Positions 40,332 through 49,300 of a stretch of 64,000 nucleotides of DNA are shown here, in pieces. Numbering within the stretch: position 1 is the first letter of the stretch; the number at the start of each line of letters is the position of its first letter. The translations under genes and the position numbers were made by a program. Origin of the DNA: JAHECE01 sp963780675 (GTDB lineage: Bacteria; Actinomycetota; Actinomycetes; Actinomycetales; JAHECE01); NCBI GenBank assembly GCA_963780675.1, contig CAWACR010000010.1, positions 1-64,000 on the forward strand, read 5' to 3'. The notes beneath the pieces are model-generated. The model had not been told where the DNA came from, ran no database searches, and worked only from the letters and a program-made list of their open reading frames with translations.

Positions 40332-40913
40332 TCAAGGCCGAGGCTTGCGCAGGCCCTTGCCGAACCAGCGGGCGGTGCGGCCGCCGGTCGCCTCGCGCGA
40401 GTTCACATGGCCCTTGACCTGCGCGACCGACGTCCTCCCGAGGAGGAGGTCCTCGACCACGTCGTCCGCGCCGGCGATCACCAGGCCGCCCGGGACCTCG
40501 TCGCCCGGCTCACCGCCCTCGAACCGCTGCGCCTGGATCGTGCCGGAGAGCCCCGTCTCGATCCCGGAGTCCTGCGCGAGCCTGGCCGTCACGAGCACCA
40601 CGCCCAGCCGGGTGAGCCGGGAGATCGCGGAGGCCAGCTCGCGCGCCTCCGCGGGGACGCCGTCGTCGAACAGCGCGGAGATGTCCCAGGGGTCGCTCGC
40701 GGGGACGTCGTCCGGAGGGTGCGGGGCACCGTCGTCGGCGGTGAGGGCGGAGAGGTCGTCGGGGACCTCGGGGTCGGGTGTGCCGACCGCCCGGACGACG
40801 ACGGCGCCCCGGGAGGTGGGCACGACGTCGACGTCGATCCCGGCGAGCCCGAGCAGGCCGGCGAGGGCCGGCGCGGACGCGACGGGCGTGAGCACGAGGG
40901 CCAGGGTGATCAC
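40332..40913 (-). CDS. Hypothetical protein downstream of hisB
   Basis: 193 residues, not recognised. The N-terminus (MITLALVLTPVASAPALAGL) is hydrophobic and could be a signal or anchor, but VDVVPTSRGAVVVRA continues like a soluble strand. The middle is acidic (SALTADDGAPHPPDD), and the C-terminus (RTARWFGKGLRKPRP) is basic. It starts at GTG two bases past the hisB stop, so it is probably the last gene of hisC-hisB-this gene. It ends only 13 bases from cysG, which points toward it. Confidence 0.65.
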   Translation of the reverse strand: MITLALVLTPVASAPALAGLLGLAGIDVDVVPTSRGAVVVRAVGTPDPEVPDDLSALTADDGAPHPPDDVPASDPWDISALFDDGVPAEARELASAISRLTRLGVVLVTARLAQDSGIETGLSGTIQAQRFEGGEPGDEVPGGLVIAGADDVVEDLLLGRTSVAQVKGHVNSREATGGRTARWFGKGLRKPRP

Positions 40914-40915
40914 CG

Positions 40916-41518
40916 CTACAGGGCGCCCTTCGTGGAGGGGATGCCCGTCACGCGGGGGTCCGGCTCGACGGCCGCGCGCAGGGCGCGGGCCAGCGCCTTG
41001 AACTGTGCCTCCACGATGTGGTGCGGGTCCCGGCCGGCGAGCACGCGCACGTGCAGGCAGATGCCCGCGTGGTGCGCGATGGACTCCAGCACGTGGCGCG
41101 TCAGCGACCCCGTGAAGTGCCCACCGATGAGGTGGTACTCCTGGCCTTCGGGCTCGCCGGAGTGCACGAGATAGGGGCGTCCGGAGATGTCGACGACGGC
41201 GTGGGCCAGTGCCTCGTCGAGCGGCACGAAGGCGTCACCGAAACGTGCGATGCCGCGCTTGTCCCCCAGGGCCTGGCGCAGCGCCTCGCCGATGCAGATG
41301 GCCACGTCCTCCACGGTGTGGTGGACGTCGATGTGGGTGTCCCCCGTGGCCGTGACCGTGAGGTCGATGAGGGAGTGCTTGCCCAGCGCGGTCAGCATGT
41401 GGTCGTAGAAGGGGACCGACGTCGAGATCCGGGTCACGCCCGTGCCGTCGAGGTCCAGCTCGACCTCCACGGACGACTCCGACGTCGTGCGCGTGATGCG
41501 CGCCGTGCGTCCGCTCAC
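40916..41518 (-). CDS. hisB: Imidazoleglycerol-phosphate dehydratase
   Basis: 200 residues, monofunctional. The metal-binding His clusters are present: FYDHMLTALGKHSLIDL, DVHHTVEDVAICIGEAL, SIAHHAGICLHV and GRDPHHIVEAQFKALA. It dehydrates IGP in histidine synthesis. GTG at 41516-41518 overlaps the hisC stop (GTGA), indicating coupling. Confidence 0.97.
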   Translation of the reverse strand: MSGRTARITRTTSESSVEVELDLDGTGVTRISTSVPFYDHMLTALGKHSLIDLTVTATGDTHIDVHHTVEDVAICIGEALRQALGDKRGIARFGDAFVPLDEALAHAVVDISGRPYLVHSGEPEGQEYHLIGGHFTGSLTRHVLESIAHHAGICLHVRVLAGRDPHHIVEAQFKALARALRAAVEPDPRVTGIPSTKGAL

Positions 41519-42642
41519 CAGCCCAGCACCTCCTCCAGGGCCGCCCGGAAGGCGGCCATCTCGCTGCGTGTGCCGATCGACACGCGCAGCCACCCGTCGG
41601 GCCCCGTCGCTCGGATCAGCACGCCCCGGTCCAGCAGACCCTGCCAGACGCTCGTCCGATCGTCGAACACGCCGAACAGCGCGAAGTTGGCGTCCGAGTC
41701 CGGCACCTGCACGCCATGGTCTCGCAGCCAGGCGACCGTGGCGTCGCGTTCCGCGCGCAGCGCGTCGACCTGGGCGAGGAGGGACGGCGCGTGCCGCAGG
41801 GCGGCGCGAGCGACCGCCTGGGTGACCGCGGACAGGTGGTACGGCAGGCGGACGACGCGCAGGGCGTCGACCAGCGCGGGCGCCGCCGCCAGGTAGCCCA
41901 CCCGGGCGCCGGCGAGCGCGAACGCCTTCGACATGGTGCGGGAGACCGCGAGGTGCGGGTGGTCCGCGAGCAGGTCCAGGGCGCTCCGGGTGCCCTCGCG
42001 GCGGAACTCCGCATAGGCCTCGTCCACCACCACCACGGCGTCCGTGCCGTCGGGGCCGACTCCGCGGGCGCCGTCGAGCACGGCTTCCACCGTGCTCAGC
42101 GGCAGGGCCGTGCCCGTCGGGTTGTTGGGGCTGGCGAGAAAGACGACGGACGGGCGGTGCCGCGCGATCGTGGCGCGGGCGTGGGCGGGGTCGAGGGTGA
42201 AGTCCGCCTCGCGGCGACCCGTGACCCAGCCGGTGAAGGTGTCCCGCGCATACTCGGGGTACATCGAGTAGGTGGGCGCGAACGACAGGGCCGTGCGCCC
42301 CGGCCCGCCGAACGCCTGGAGGACGTGCAGCATGACCTCGTTGGAGCCGTTCGCGGCCCACAGGTTGGCGCTCGTGAGGCCGACGGCGCCCGACTCCGCG
42401 GCGAGATACGCCGCAAGCTCCTCGCGCAGGGCCGGGAAGTCGCGATCCGGGTAGCGGTTGAGGCCGCCGGCGGCCTGCGCGACGGCGGCCGCGATGTCCG
42501 CGACGACGTCCGGGCCAGGCGCGTACGGGTTCTCGTTGACGTTGAGCAGGACGGGCACGTCGAGCTGGGGCGCGCCGTAGGGGTGCACGCCGCGCAGGTC
42601 GGGACGCAGCGGCAACGCGGACGACGCGGGCTCTTCTCTCAC
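41515..42642 (-). CDS. hisC: Histidinol-phosphate aminotransferase
   Basis: 375 residues, class I/II PLP aminotransferase. LNVNENPYAPGPDV is the family N-terminus; NNPTGTALP, VVVDEAYAEF and SRTMSKAFALAGARVGYL follow, the last holding the PLP-binding Lys. It starts at GTG 42640-42642, six bases after TACCAT, so it is probably leaderless. It faces away from recQ, and the two promoters share the 121-base gap. Confidence 0.95.
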   Translation of the reverse strand: MREEPASSALPLRPDLRGVHPYGAPQLDVPVLLNVNENPYAPGPDVVADIAAAVAQAAGGLNRYPDRDFPALREELAAYLAAESGAVGLTSANLWAANGSNEVMLHVLQAFGGPGRTALSFAPTYSMYPEYARDTFTGWVTGRREADFTLDPAHARATIARHRPSVVFLASPNNPTGTALPLSTVEAVLDGARGVGPDGTDAVVVVDEAYAEFRREGTRSALDLLADHPHLAVSRTMSKAFALAGARVGYLAAAPALVDALRVVRLPYHLSAVTQAVARAALRHAPSLLAQVDALRAERDATVAWLRDHGVQVPDSDANFALFGVFDDRTSVWQGLLDRGVLIRATGPDGWLRVSIGTRSEMAAFRAALEEVLGW

Positions 42643-42648
42643 GCGCCG

Positions 42649-42654
42649 ATGGTA
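42649..42654 (-). promoter_or_regulatory. Predicted -10 of a leaderless hisC promoter
   Basis: Minus strand TACCAT, six bases before the GTG of hisC. Confidence 0.45.
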
Positions 42655-42750
42655 GTGACCGACGCCGACGGTGCGCGTACGTGGCGGGCCGAGCGCGCGG
42701 CTCTGTCCACAGGCTCGGAACCAGGGGTCGCCCTCGCCGCGGCAACGGAG

Positions 42751-42756
42751 TAGTCT
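42751..42756 (+). promoter_or_regulatory. Predicted -10 of a leaderless recQ promoter
   Basis: TAGTCT, seven bases before the ATG of recQ. It adjoins the LexA-type box, which would cover the transcription start. Confidence 0.5.
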
Positions 42757-42771
42757 CGAACACATGTTCGC
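42756..42771. promoter_or_regulatory. LexA (SOS) box over the recQ start codon
   Basis: TCGAAC-ACAT-GTTCGC. The actinobacterial SOS consensus is TCGAAC-N4-GTTCGA, so 11 of the 12 specified bases match. The box covers the predicted start of transcription and the ATG (42764-42766), ideal for repression. Confidence 0.75.
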
Positions 42772-44941
42772 CCCCACGGTTCCTGCGCCCGGTCCCGACT
42801 CCACGCCGAGGGGAGGCGGGCCCGACGGCGCACAGGACCTCCGGGCGGAGGCCGAGGCCGCGCTGCGGGCTCTGGTCGGACGCGAGGACGCGGCCCTGCG
42901 CGAGGACCAGTGGACGGCGGTCGAGGCGCTGGTGGTGGGGCGACGTCGGGCGCTCGTGGTCCAACGGACGGGCTGGGGCAAGTCGGCGGTCTACTTCGTC
43001 GCGACATCGCTGCTGCGTGCGCGGGGCGCGGGCCCGACCGTCATCGTCTCGCCCCTCCTGGCGCTGATGCGCGACCAGATCGCGGCGGCAGCGCGAGCCG
43101 GGATCACAGCGGTGACCATCAACTCGGCCAACGTCACGGAGTGGGCCGAGGTCCACGCCGCGATCGCGGCGGGCGAGGTCGACGTGCTGCTGTGCTCGCC
43201 GGAGCGGCTGAACAACCCGGGTTTCAGGGACGAGGTCCTGCCCCGGCTCGCCCGGGACGCCGGGCTGGTCGTGGTGGACGAGGCGCACTGCATCTCCGAC
43301 TGGGGTCACGACTTCCGGCCGGACTACCGGCGGATCCGGGACCTGCTGGCGGGTCTGCCGCCGGGGATCGGCGTGCTGGCGACCACGGCGACGGCGAACG
43401 CCAGGGTGACCACCGACGTCGCCGAGCAGCTCGCGCGGGACGGCGAGGAGGTGCTCGTCCTGCGCGGCGGGCTGGACCGGCCGTCGCTCCACCTCGGCGT
43501 CGTGCGGCTCCCGGACCAGGCCGGCCGGCTCGCCTGGCTCACCGAGAACCTGGCGGGCCTCGCGGGGGGCGGCTCGGGGATCGTCTACTGCCTCACGGTC
43601 GCGGCGGCGGAGGAGGTCGCCGAACAGCTCCGGACGGCCGGCCACGACGCGCGCGCCTATACGGGCCGCACCGAGCCCGCGGAACGCGAGGTGCTGGAGG
43701 CCGACCTCAAGGCGAACCGGCTCACCGCCCTTGTCGCGACCTCGGCCCTCGGGATGGGCTTCGACAAGCCCGACCTCGGCTTTGTCGTGCACCTCGGGGC
43801 GCCGCCGTCGCCCATCGCCTACTACCAGCAGGTCGGTCGCGCCGGGCGCGCGGTGGAGCGCGCCGTCGTCGTCCTGCTCCCGGGCGAGGAGGACCGCGCG
43901 ATCTGGGACTACTTCGGCAGCCTCGCCTTCCCGGGCGAGCGCGACGTGCGCGCCGTGCTGGCGGCGCTCGCCGACGGCGGGACCACGTCGACGGCGGCGC
44001 TCGAGACGGTGGTGGACCTCCGCCGGGCGCGCCTGGAGATGATGCTCAAGGTTCTCGACGTCGACGGCGCCGTGCGCCGCGTGCGCGGGGGGTGGGAGGC
44101 CACCGGTGCCCCGTGGGTCTACGACGCCGACCGGTACGCGCGCGTCGAGGAAGCCCGCCGCGCCGAGCAGCGCGCCATGCTGGCGTACGAGGCGACGAGC
44201 GGGTGCCGCATGGCCTTCCTGCGCGCGGACCTCGACGACCCGCTGCTCGAACCGGGCTGGCGGTGCGGGCGCTGCGACACGTGCGGCGGACTGGACCTGG
44301 CCAGGGCGCCGCAGGGCGCCAGCGTGGCCGCCGCGCGCACGGCGCTGGACCGCCCCGGCGTGGAGGTCTCGCCGCGGGTGCAGTGGCCCACCGGGATGAC
44401 GCGGCTGGGCGTCGACCTGACCGGGCGGATCGCCGAGGCCGAGAGGATCGCGGCCGGGCGCGCCGTGGCGCGCCTCGACGCCCTCGGGTGGGGCGCGACC
44501 CTCCGCGAGCTCCTCGCACCGGGGGTGCCGGACGGTCCGCTGCCGGAGCCGCTGCGCCGACCGGTGCTCGAGGTGCTGGACGACTGGGCGCCGACGGTGG
44601 ACGGCGTGGTGCTGATCGGCTCGGCCACCCGGCCCGTGCTCGTGGAGCACCTGGCGGGCGGCGCCGCGCGGCGCCTCGGTGTCCGCGTGGTCGGGTCGGT
44701 GACGCCGGATCCGACGATGCCCCCGGGGCGCCACGACGTGAACTCCGCCCAGCGCCTGGCCGGGGTGCTGCGCCGCCTCCGGCTGGACCTCGGCGAGTCC
44801 GCGCGCGCCGGCCTGCCCGGACGCGCGGTGCTCCTCGTGGACGACTACGCCGACTCCGGCTGGACGCTCACGGTGGCCGCCAGGATGCTGCGGCAGGCCG
44901 GGGCGTCGCGGGTGGTGCCGTTCGTGCTGGCGCAACGGTGA
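42764..44941 (+). CDS. recQ: RecQ-family DNA helicase with C-terminal phosphoribosyltransferase-like domain
   Basis: 725 residues. SF2 helicase motifs: I QRTGWGKSAVYF (about 68-79), II VVDEAHCISDWGHDF, III TTATANA, V TSALGMGFDKPDLGFVVH, VI QQVGRAGRA. The zinc-binding segment is CGRCDTCGG near 510. The Walker A loop has TGWGKS where typical RecQ has TGGGKS. The last 180 residues end with AVLLVDDYADSGWTLTVAA, which looks like the PRPP-binding loop of phosphoribosyltransferases; no HRDC domain is seen. It unwinds DNA with 3'-5' polarity in repair. An SOS box overlaps the start. It lies alone on the plus strand between hisC and hisD. Confidence 0.88.
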   Translation: MFAPTVPAPGPDSTPRGGGPDGAQDLRAEAEAALRALVGREDAALREDQWTAVEALVVGRRRALVVQRTGWGKSAVYFVATSLLRARGAGPTVIVSPLLALMRDQIAAAARAGITAVTINSANVTEWAEVHAAIAAGEVDVLLCSPERLNNPGFRDEVLPRLARDAGLVVVDEAHCISDWGHDFRPDYRRIRDLLAGLPPGIGVLATTATANARVTTDVAEQLARDGEEVLVLRGGLDRPSLHLGVVRLPDQAGRLAWLTENLAGLAGGGSGIVYCLTVAAAEEVAEQLRTAGHDARAYTGRTEPAEREVLEADLKANRLTALVATSALGMGFDKPDLGFVVHLGAPPSPIAYYQQVGRAGRAVERAVVVLLPGEEDRAIWDYFGSLAFPGERDVRAVLAALADGGTTSTAALETVVDLRRARLEMMLKVLDVDGAVRRVRGGWEATGAPWVYDADRYARVEEARRAEQRAMLAYEATSGCRMAFLRADLDDPLLEPGWRCGRCDTCGGLDLARAPQGASVAAARTALDRPGVEVSPRVQWPTGMTRLGVDLTGRIAEAERIAAGRAVARLDALGWGATLRELLAPGVPDGPLPEPLRRPVLEVLDDWAPTVDGVVLIGSATRPVLVEHLAGGAARRLGVRVVGSVTPDPTMPPGRHDVNSAQRLAGVLRRLRLDLGESARAGLPGRAVLLVDDYADSGWTLTVAARMLRQAGASRVVPFVLAQR

Positions 44942-44959
44942 GCCGGGCGCCGACGGAGA

Positions 44960-46285
44960 TCAGGCGAAGCGCGCCTGGGCGGCCTCGCCGTGCGCGGGCA
45001 GGTCCTCGGCCTCGGCCAGTGCGACGAGGGGCGCGACCACGTCGGCCAGGGCGTCGGCCGTGTACTCGATCACCTGGACCGACTTGACGAAGCTCATGAC
45101 GTTCAGGCCGCTGGCGAAGTGCGAGCAGCCTCCGGTGGGCAGCACGTGGTTGGACCCGGCGATGTAGTCGCCGAGGGACACGGGCGAGTACGGCCCGACG
45201 AAGATCGCCCCGGCGTTACGGATGCGTGCCGCGACGGCGGGCGCGTCCGCGGTCTGGATCTCCAGGTGCTCAGCGGCATAGGCGTCCACCACGGCGACAC
45301 CCTGATCGAGGTCGGCCACGAGAACGATCCCGGACTGCGGGCCGGTGAGCGCGGTGGCGACGCGCTCGGCGTGCTTGGTGAGGGGGACACGGACCGCGAG
45401 CTCGGCGTCGACGGCGTCGGCGAGCGCGATCGAATCCGTGACGAGCACGGACGCGGCGAGGGGGTCGTGCTCGGCCTGGCTGATGAGATCGGTCGCCACG
45501 TGCACGGGGTCCGCCGTCCCGTCGGCGAGGATCGCGATCTCGGTGGGGCCCGCTTCGGCGTCGATGCCGACCACGCCACGCACCTGGCGCTTCGCGGCGG
45601 CCACCCACACGTTGCCCGGTCCCGTGATGACGTCGACCGGCTCGCACAGGACGTCGCCGTCGACGGGCTCGGACCCGGCGGCCCCGTAGGCGAACATCGC
45701 GATCGCCTGGGCCCCGCCGACGGCGTAGACCTCGTCGACGCCGAGCAGCGCGCAGGCGGCGAGGATGGTGGGATCGGGAAGCCCGCCCCGGCTCTTCTGC
45801 GGAGGGCTCGCCACGGCGAGCGAGTCCACTCCGGCGACCTGGGCCGCGACGACGTTCATGACCACGCTCGAGGCATACGCCGCCAGACCGCCGGGCACGT
45901 ACAGGCCGACGCGCTGCACGGGCACCCACCGCTGGCGGACCGTGCCGCCGGGCACGATCTGGGTGCTCACCTCGACCGGGAGCTGGGCCCGGTGTCCCCG
46001 ACGTGCACGGTCGGCGGACTCGGTGAGCGCGAGGCGCACGGCGGGGTCGAGCACCGCGAGGGCCTCGGCCAGGGCGCCGGCGGGAACCCGGATCGCGGCA
46101 GGCCGGACTCCGTCGAAGCGCTCGCCCAGGTCGCGCAGGGCCGCGGCGCCGCGCGCCCGGACGTCGTCGATCAGCGGCACGACCTGGTGCACGGCCGCCT
46201 CGACGTCGAGCTCGGCGCGCGGCATCGCGCCGGTGAGGGCGCGGGCGGACAGGGAACGGCCACGAAGGTCCAGGCGAGAGAGCAC
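44960..46285 (-). CDS. hisD: Histidinol dehydrogenase
   Basis: 441 residues; oxidises histidinol to histidine with two NAD. VPGGLAAYASSVVMN, ITGPGNVWVAAAKRQVRG, GIDAEAGPTEIAI (Zn and NAD region), LISQAEHDP and AGSNHVLPTGG, SHFASGL, are all standard. It starts at GTG, with TAGAAT six bases before it. Converges on recQ with an 18-base gap. Confidence 0.97.
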   Translation of the reverse strand: MLSRLDLRGRSLSARALTGAMPRAELDVEAAVHQVVPLIDDVRARGAAALRDLGERFDGVRPAAIRVPAGALAEALAVLDPAVRLALTESADRARRGHRAQLPVEVSTQIVPGGTVRQRWVPVQRVGLYVPGGLAAYASSVVMNVVAAQVAGVDSLAVASPPQKSRGGLPDPTILAACALLGVDEVYAVGGAQAIAMFAYGAAGSEPVDGDVLCEPVDVITGPGNVWVAAAKRQVRGVVGIDAEAGPTEIAILADGTADPVHVATDLISQAEHDPLAASVLVTDSIALADAVDAELAVRVPLTKHAERVATALTGPQSGIVLVADLDQGVAVVDAYAAEHLEIQTADAPAVAARIRNAGAIFVGPYSPVSLGDYIAGSNHVLPTGGCSHFASGLNVMSFVKSVQVIEYTADALADVVAPLVALAEAEDLPAHGEAAQARFA

Positions 46286-46291
46286 GGGTCA

Positions 46292-46297
46292 ATTCTA
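46292..46297 (-). promoter_or_regulatory. Predicted -10 of a leaderless hisD promoter
   Basis: Minus strand TAGAAT, five of six consensus bases, six bases before the GTG of hisD. Confidence 0.55.
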
Positions 46298-46356
46298 GGC
46301 GCCGGCGCGCGGCCTCGGCCGGGCCCCGCCTGGGCCCGCCCCACCCGTCGAGCCGC

Positions 46357-49300
46357 TCAGGACAGGAGGCAGCCCGAGCCGAGGAGGGCCTTGAGGTCGC
46401 CGAACAGCGCCGGGGAGGGCGTCACCCGGAAGCCGTCCTCCAGGCGGAGCACCTTGACGCGATCGGGGCTCGTGAGGCGCAGGCGCACCTCGGTCATCCC
46501 CGGGTGGTTCGTGAGGATGCTCTTCAGCCCCTCCACCACCGGTGCGGTGCACCGGTTCGTGGCGAGGGTGAGGGTGACGGGTGCGTCCTGGGTCGAGCTC
46601 AGGTCGGGCAGCGACATCTCCGTGACCTGGAGCTGGATGCCGTCGTCACGCTTGCGGATCCGCCCACGGACGACGACGACGACGTCCTGGGCGAGCATCG
46701 TCGAGTACGCGAGGTAGGTCTCGCCGAAGAAGAGCACGTCCATCGAGCCGTCGAGGTCCTCGATGGTCGCGATCGCCCACGCGTTGCCCTGCTTCGACAT
46801 CTTCCGCTGGAGCGAGGTCACCAACCCCGCGATCGCCACGGTCGAGCCGTCCGGCCGGGCGTCGTCGCCGAGCAGCGCCGCGATCGAGCAGTCCGCCGCC
46901 CGGCCGAGGACCTGCTCGAGGCCCTGGAGAGGGTGGTCGGAGACGTACAGCCCGAGCATCTGTCGCTCGAACGCCAGCAGCTCGCTCTTGTCCCACTCGG
47001 GGAGGTCCGGGATCTCGAGGGCGAAGGAGGGCGCGGCGTCGGCCATGAGATCGGCCCCCAGGGAGGCGAACAGGTCGAACTGACCGAGCGCCTCGTTGCG
47101 CTTGAGGTCGACGACCGAGTCCACCGCCTGCTCGTGGACCAGGACCAGCGCACGCCGGCTCCGGCCCAGGGTGTCGAACGCCCCCGCCTTGACCAACGAC
47201 TCGATGGTCCGCTTGTTGCAGACGACCGCCGGGACCTTGTCGAGGAAGTCGGTGAAGGAGGTGAACGCACCCTTCTGCGTGCGCGCCGCGATGATCGCGT
47301 CCACGACGTTGGCGCCGACGTTCCGGATGGCCGTGAGCCCGAAGCGGATGTCCTCCCCCACGGCCGTGAACGTCCCTGCGGAGGCGTTGACGTCCGGCGG
47401 CAGCACGGTGATGCCCATGCGCCGGCACTCGGCCAGGTAGAGCGCGGACTTGTCCTTGTCGTCCCGCACCGAGGTGAGCAGGGCGGCCATGTACTCGGTG
47501 GGGTAGTTCGCCTTGAGGTAGGCCGTCCAGTAGGAGACGACGCCGTAGGCCGCCGAGTGCGCCTTGTTGAAGGCGTACCCGGCGAACGGGACCAGGGTGT
47601 CCCACACGGCCTTGATCGCGGCGTCGGAGTAGCCGCGCTCGCGCATGCCGGCCTCGAACGGCACGAACTCCTTGTCGAGGATCTCCTTCTTCTTCTTGCC
47701 CATCGCCCGGCGGAGCAGGTCCGCCTGGCCCAGGGAGTACCCCGCCAGCTTCTGCGCCGCGCGCTGGACCTGCTCCTGGTAGACGATCAGGCCGTGGGTG
47801 AGGCCCACGATCTCCTCGAGCGGCTCGGCCAGCTCGGGGTGGATCGGCTCCACCTTCTGCAGCCCGTTCTTGCGCAGCGCGTAGTTGGTGTGGGAGTTCA
47901 TCCCCATCGGGCCGGGGCGGTAGAGCGCGATGACGGCGGAGATGTCCTCGAAGGTGTCCGGACGCATCTGGCGCAGGAGCGCCCGCATGGGCCCGCCGTC
48001 GAGCTGGAACACCCCCAGGGTGTCGCCGCGCCCGAGGAGCTCGTAGGTGGGCGCGTCGTCCAGCGGGAGGGTCTCGACGGCGATCGCCGGCTTGCCGTTG
48101 GCCACGATGTTGACGAGGGCGTCGTCGAGGATCGTGAGGTTGCGCAGGCCGAGGAAGTCCATCTTGATGAGCCCGAGCGACTCGCACGTGGGCTGGTCGA
48201 ACTGGGTGATGATCGCGCCGTCCTGGGGGCGCTTCATGATCGGGATGATGTCGATCAGCGGCTCGCTCGACATGATGACTCCGGCCGCGTGCACGCCCCA
48301 CTGCCGCTTGAGGTTCTCCAGCCCCCGGGCCGTCTCGAGGACCCGCTGCGCGTCCGGGTCGTCCGCGACCACCTGCCGGAACTCCTCGGCCTCGGCATAG
48401 CGGTCGTTCTTCTCGTCGTACATCCCCGTGAGCGAGATGTCCTTGCCCATGACGGCGGGCGGCATCGCCTTGGTGAGCTTCTCCCCCATGGCGAAGGGGA
48501 AACCCAGCACCCGCGAGGCGTCCTTGAGCGCCTGCTTCGCCTTGATCGTCCCGTAGGTCACGATCTGGGCCACCCGGTCGTCGCCGTACTTCTCCGTGAC
48601 GTAACGGATGACCTCGCCGCGCCGGCGCTCGTCGAAGTCGACGTCGACGTCGGGCCACGACACGCGCTCGGGGTTGAGGAACCGCTCGAAGATCAGCCCG
48701 TGCTCGAGGGGGTCGAGCTCGGTGATGCCCATCGCGTAGGAGGCCATGGAGCCCGCGGCCGAGCCGCGGCCCGGCCCCACCCGGATGCCCTGGCTCTTCG
48801 CCCAGTTGATGAAGTCCGCGACGACGAGGAAGTACCCGGCGAAGCCGAGGGACGTGATGACCCCGGTCTCGTACACGGCCTGCTCGCGCACGGCGTCCGG
48901 CACCGCGCCCGCGTAGCGCCGCTGCAGCCCGGCGTCGACCTCCTTGACGAACCAGGAGTTCTCGTCCTCGCCCGGCGGCACCGGGAAGCGCGGCATGTAG
49001 TTCACGTCCGTGGTGAACTCCACGTCGCACTGCCCCGCGACCACGAGGGTGTTGTCGCAGGCGCCCGGGAACTCGGCGAAGGTGCGCCGCATGTCCTCGG
49101 AGGAGCGCAGGTAGTACGAGTTGCCGTCGAAGTGGAAACGGTCCGGGTCCGCCAGCGTCGAGCCCGACTGCACGGCCAGCAGCACCTCGTGCGCGTGGGA
49201 GTCGCCCTCGCGCGTGTAGTGCGAGTCGTTGGTGGCCAGGAACGGGGCGTCGATCGCCTTCGCGATCCGCACGAGGTCCCGTGTCACCCGCCGCTCGATC

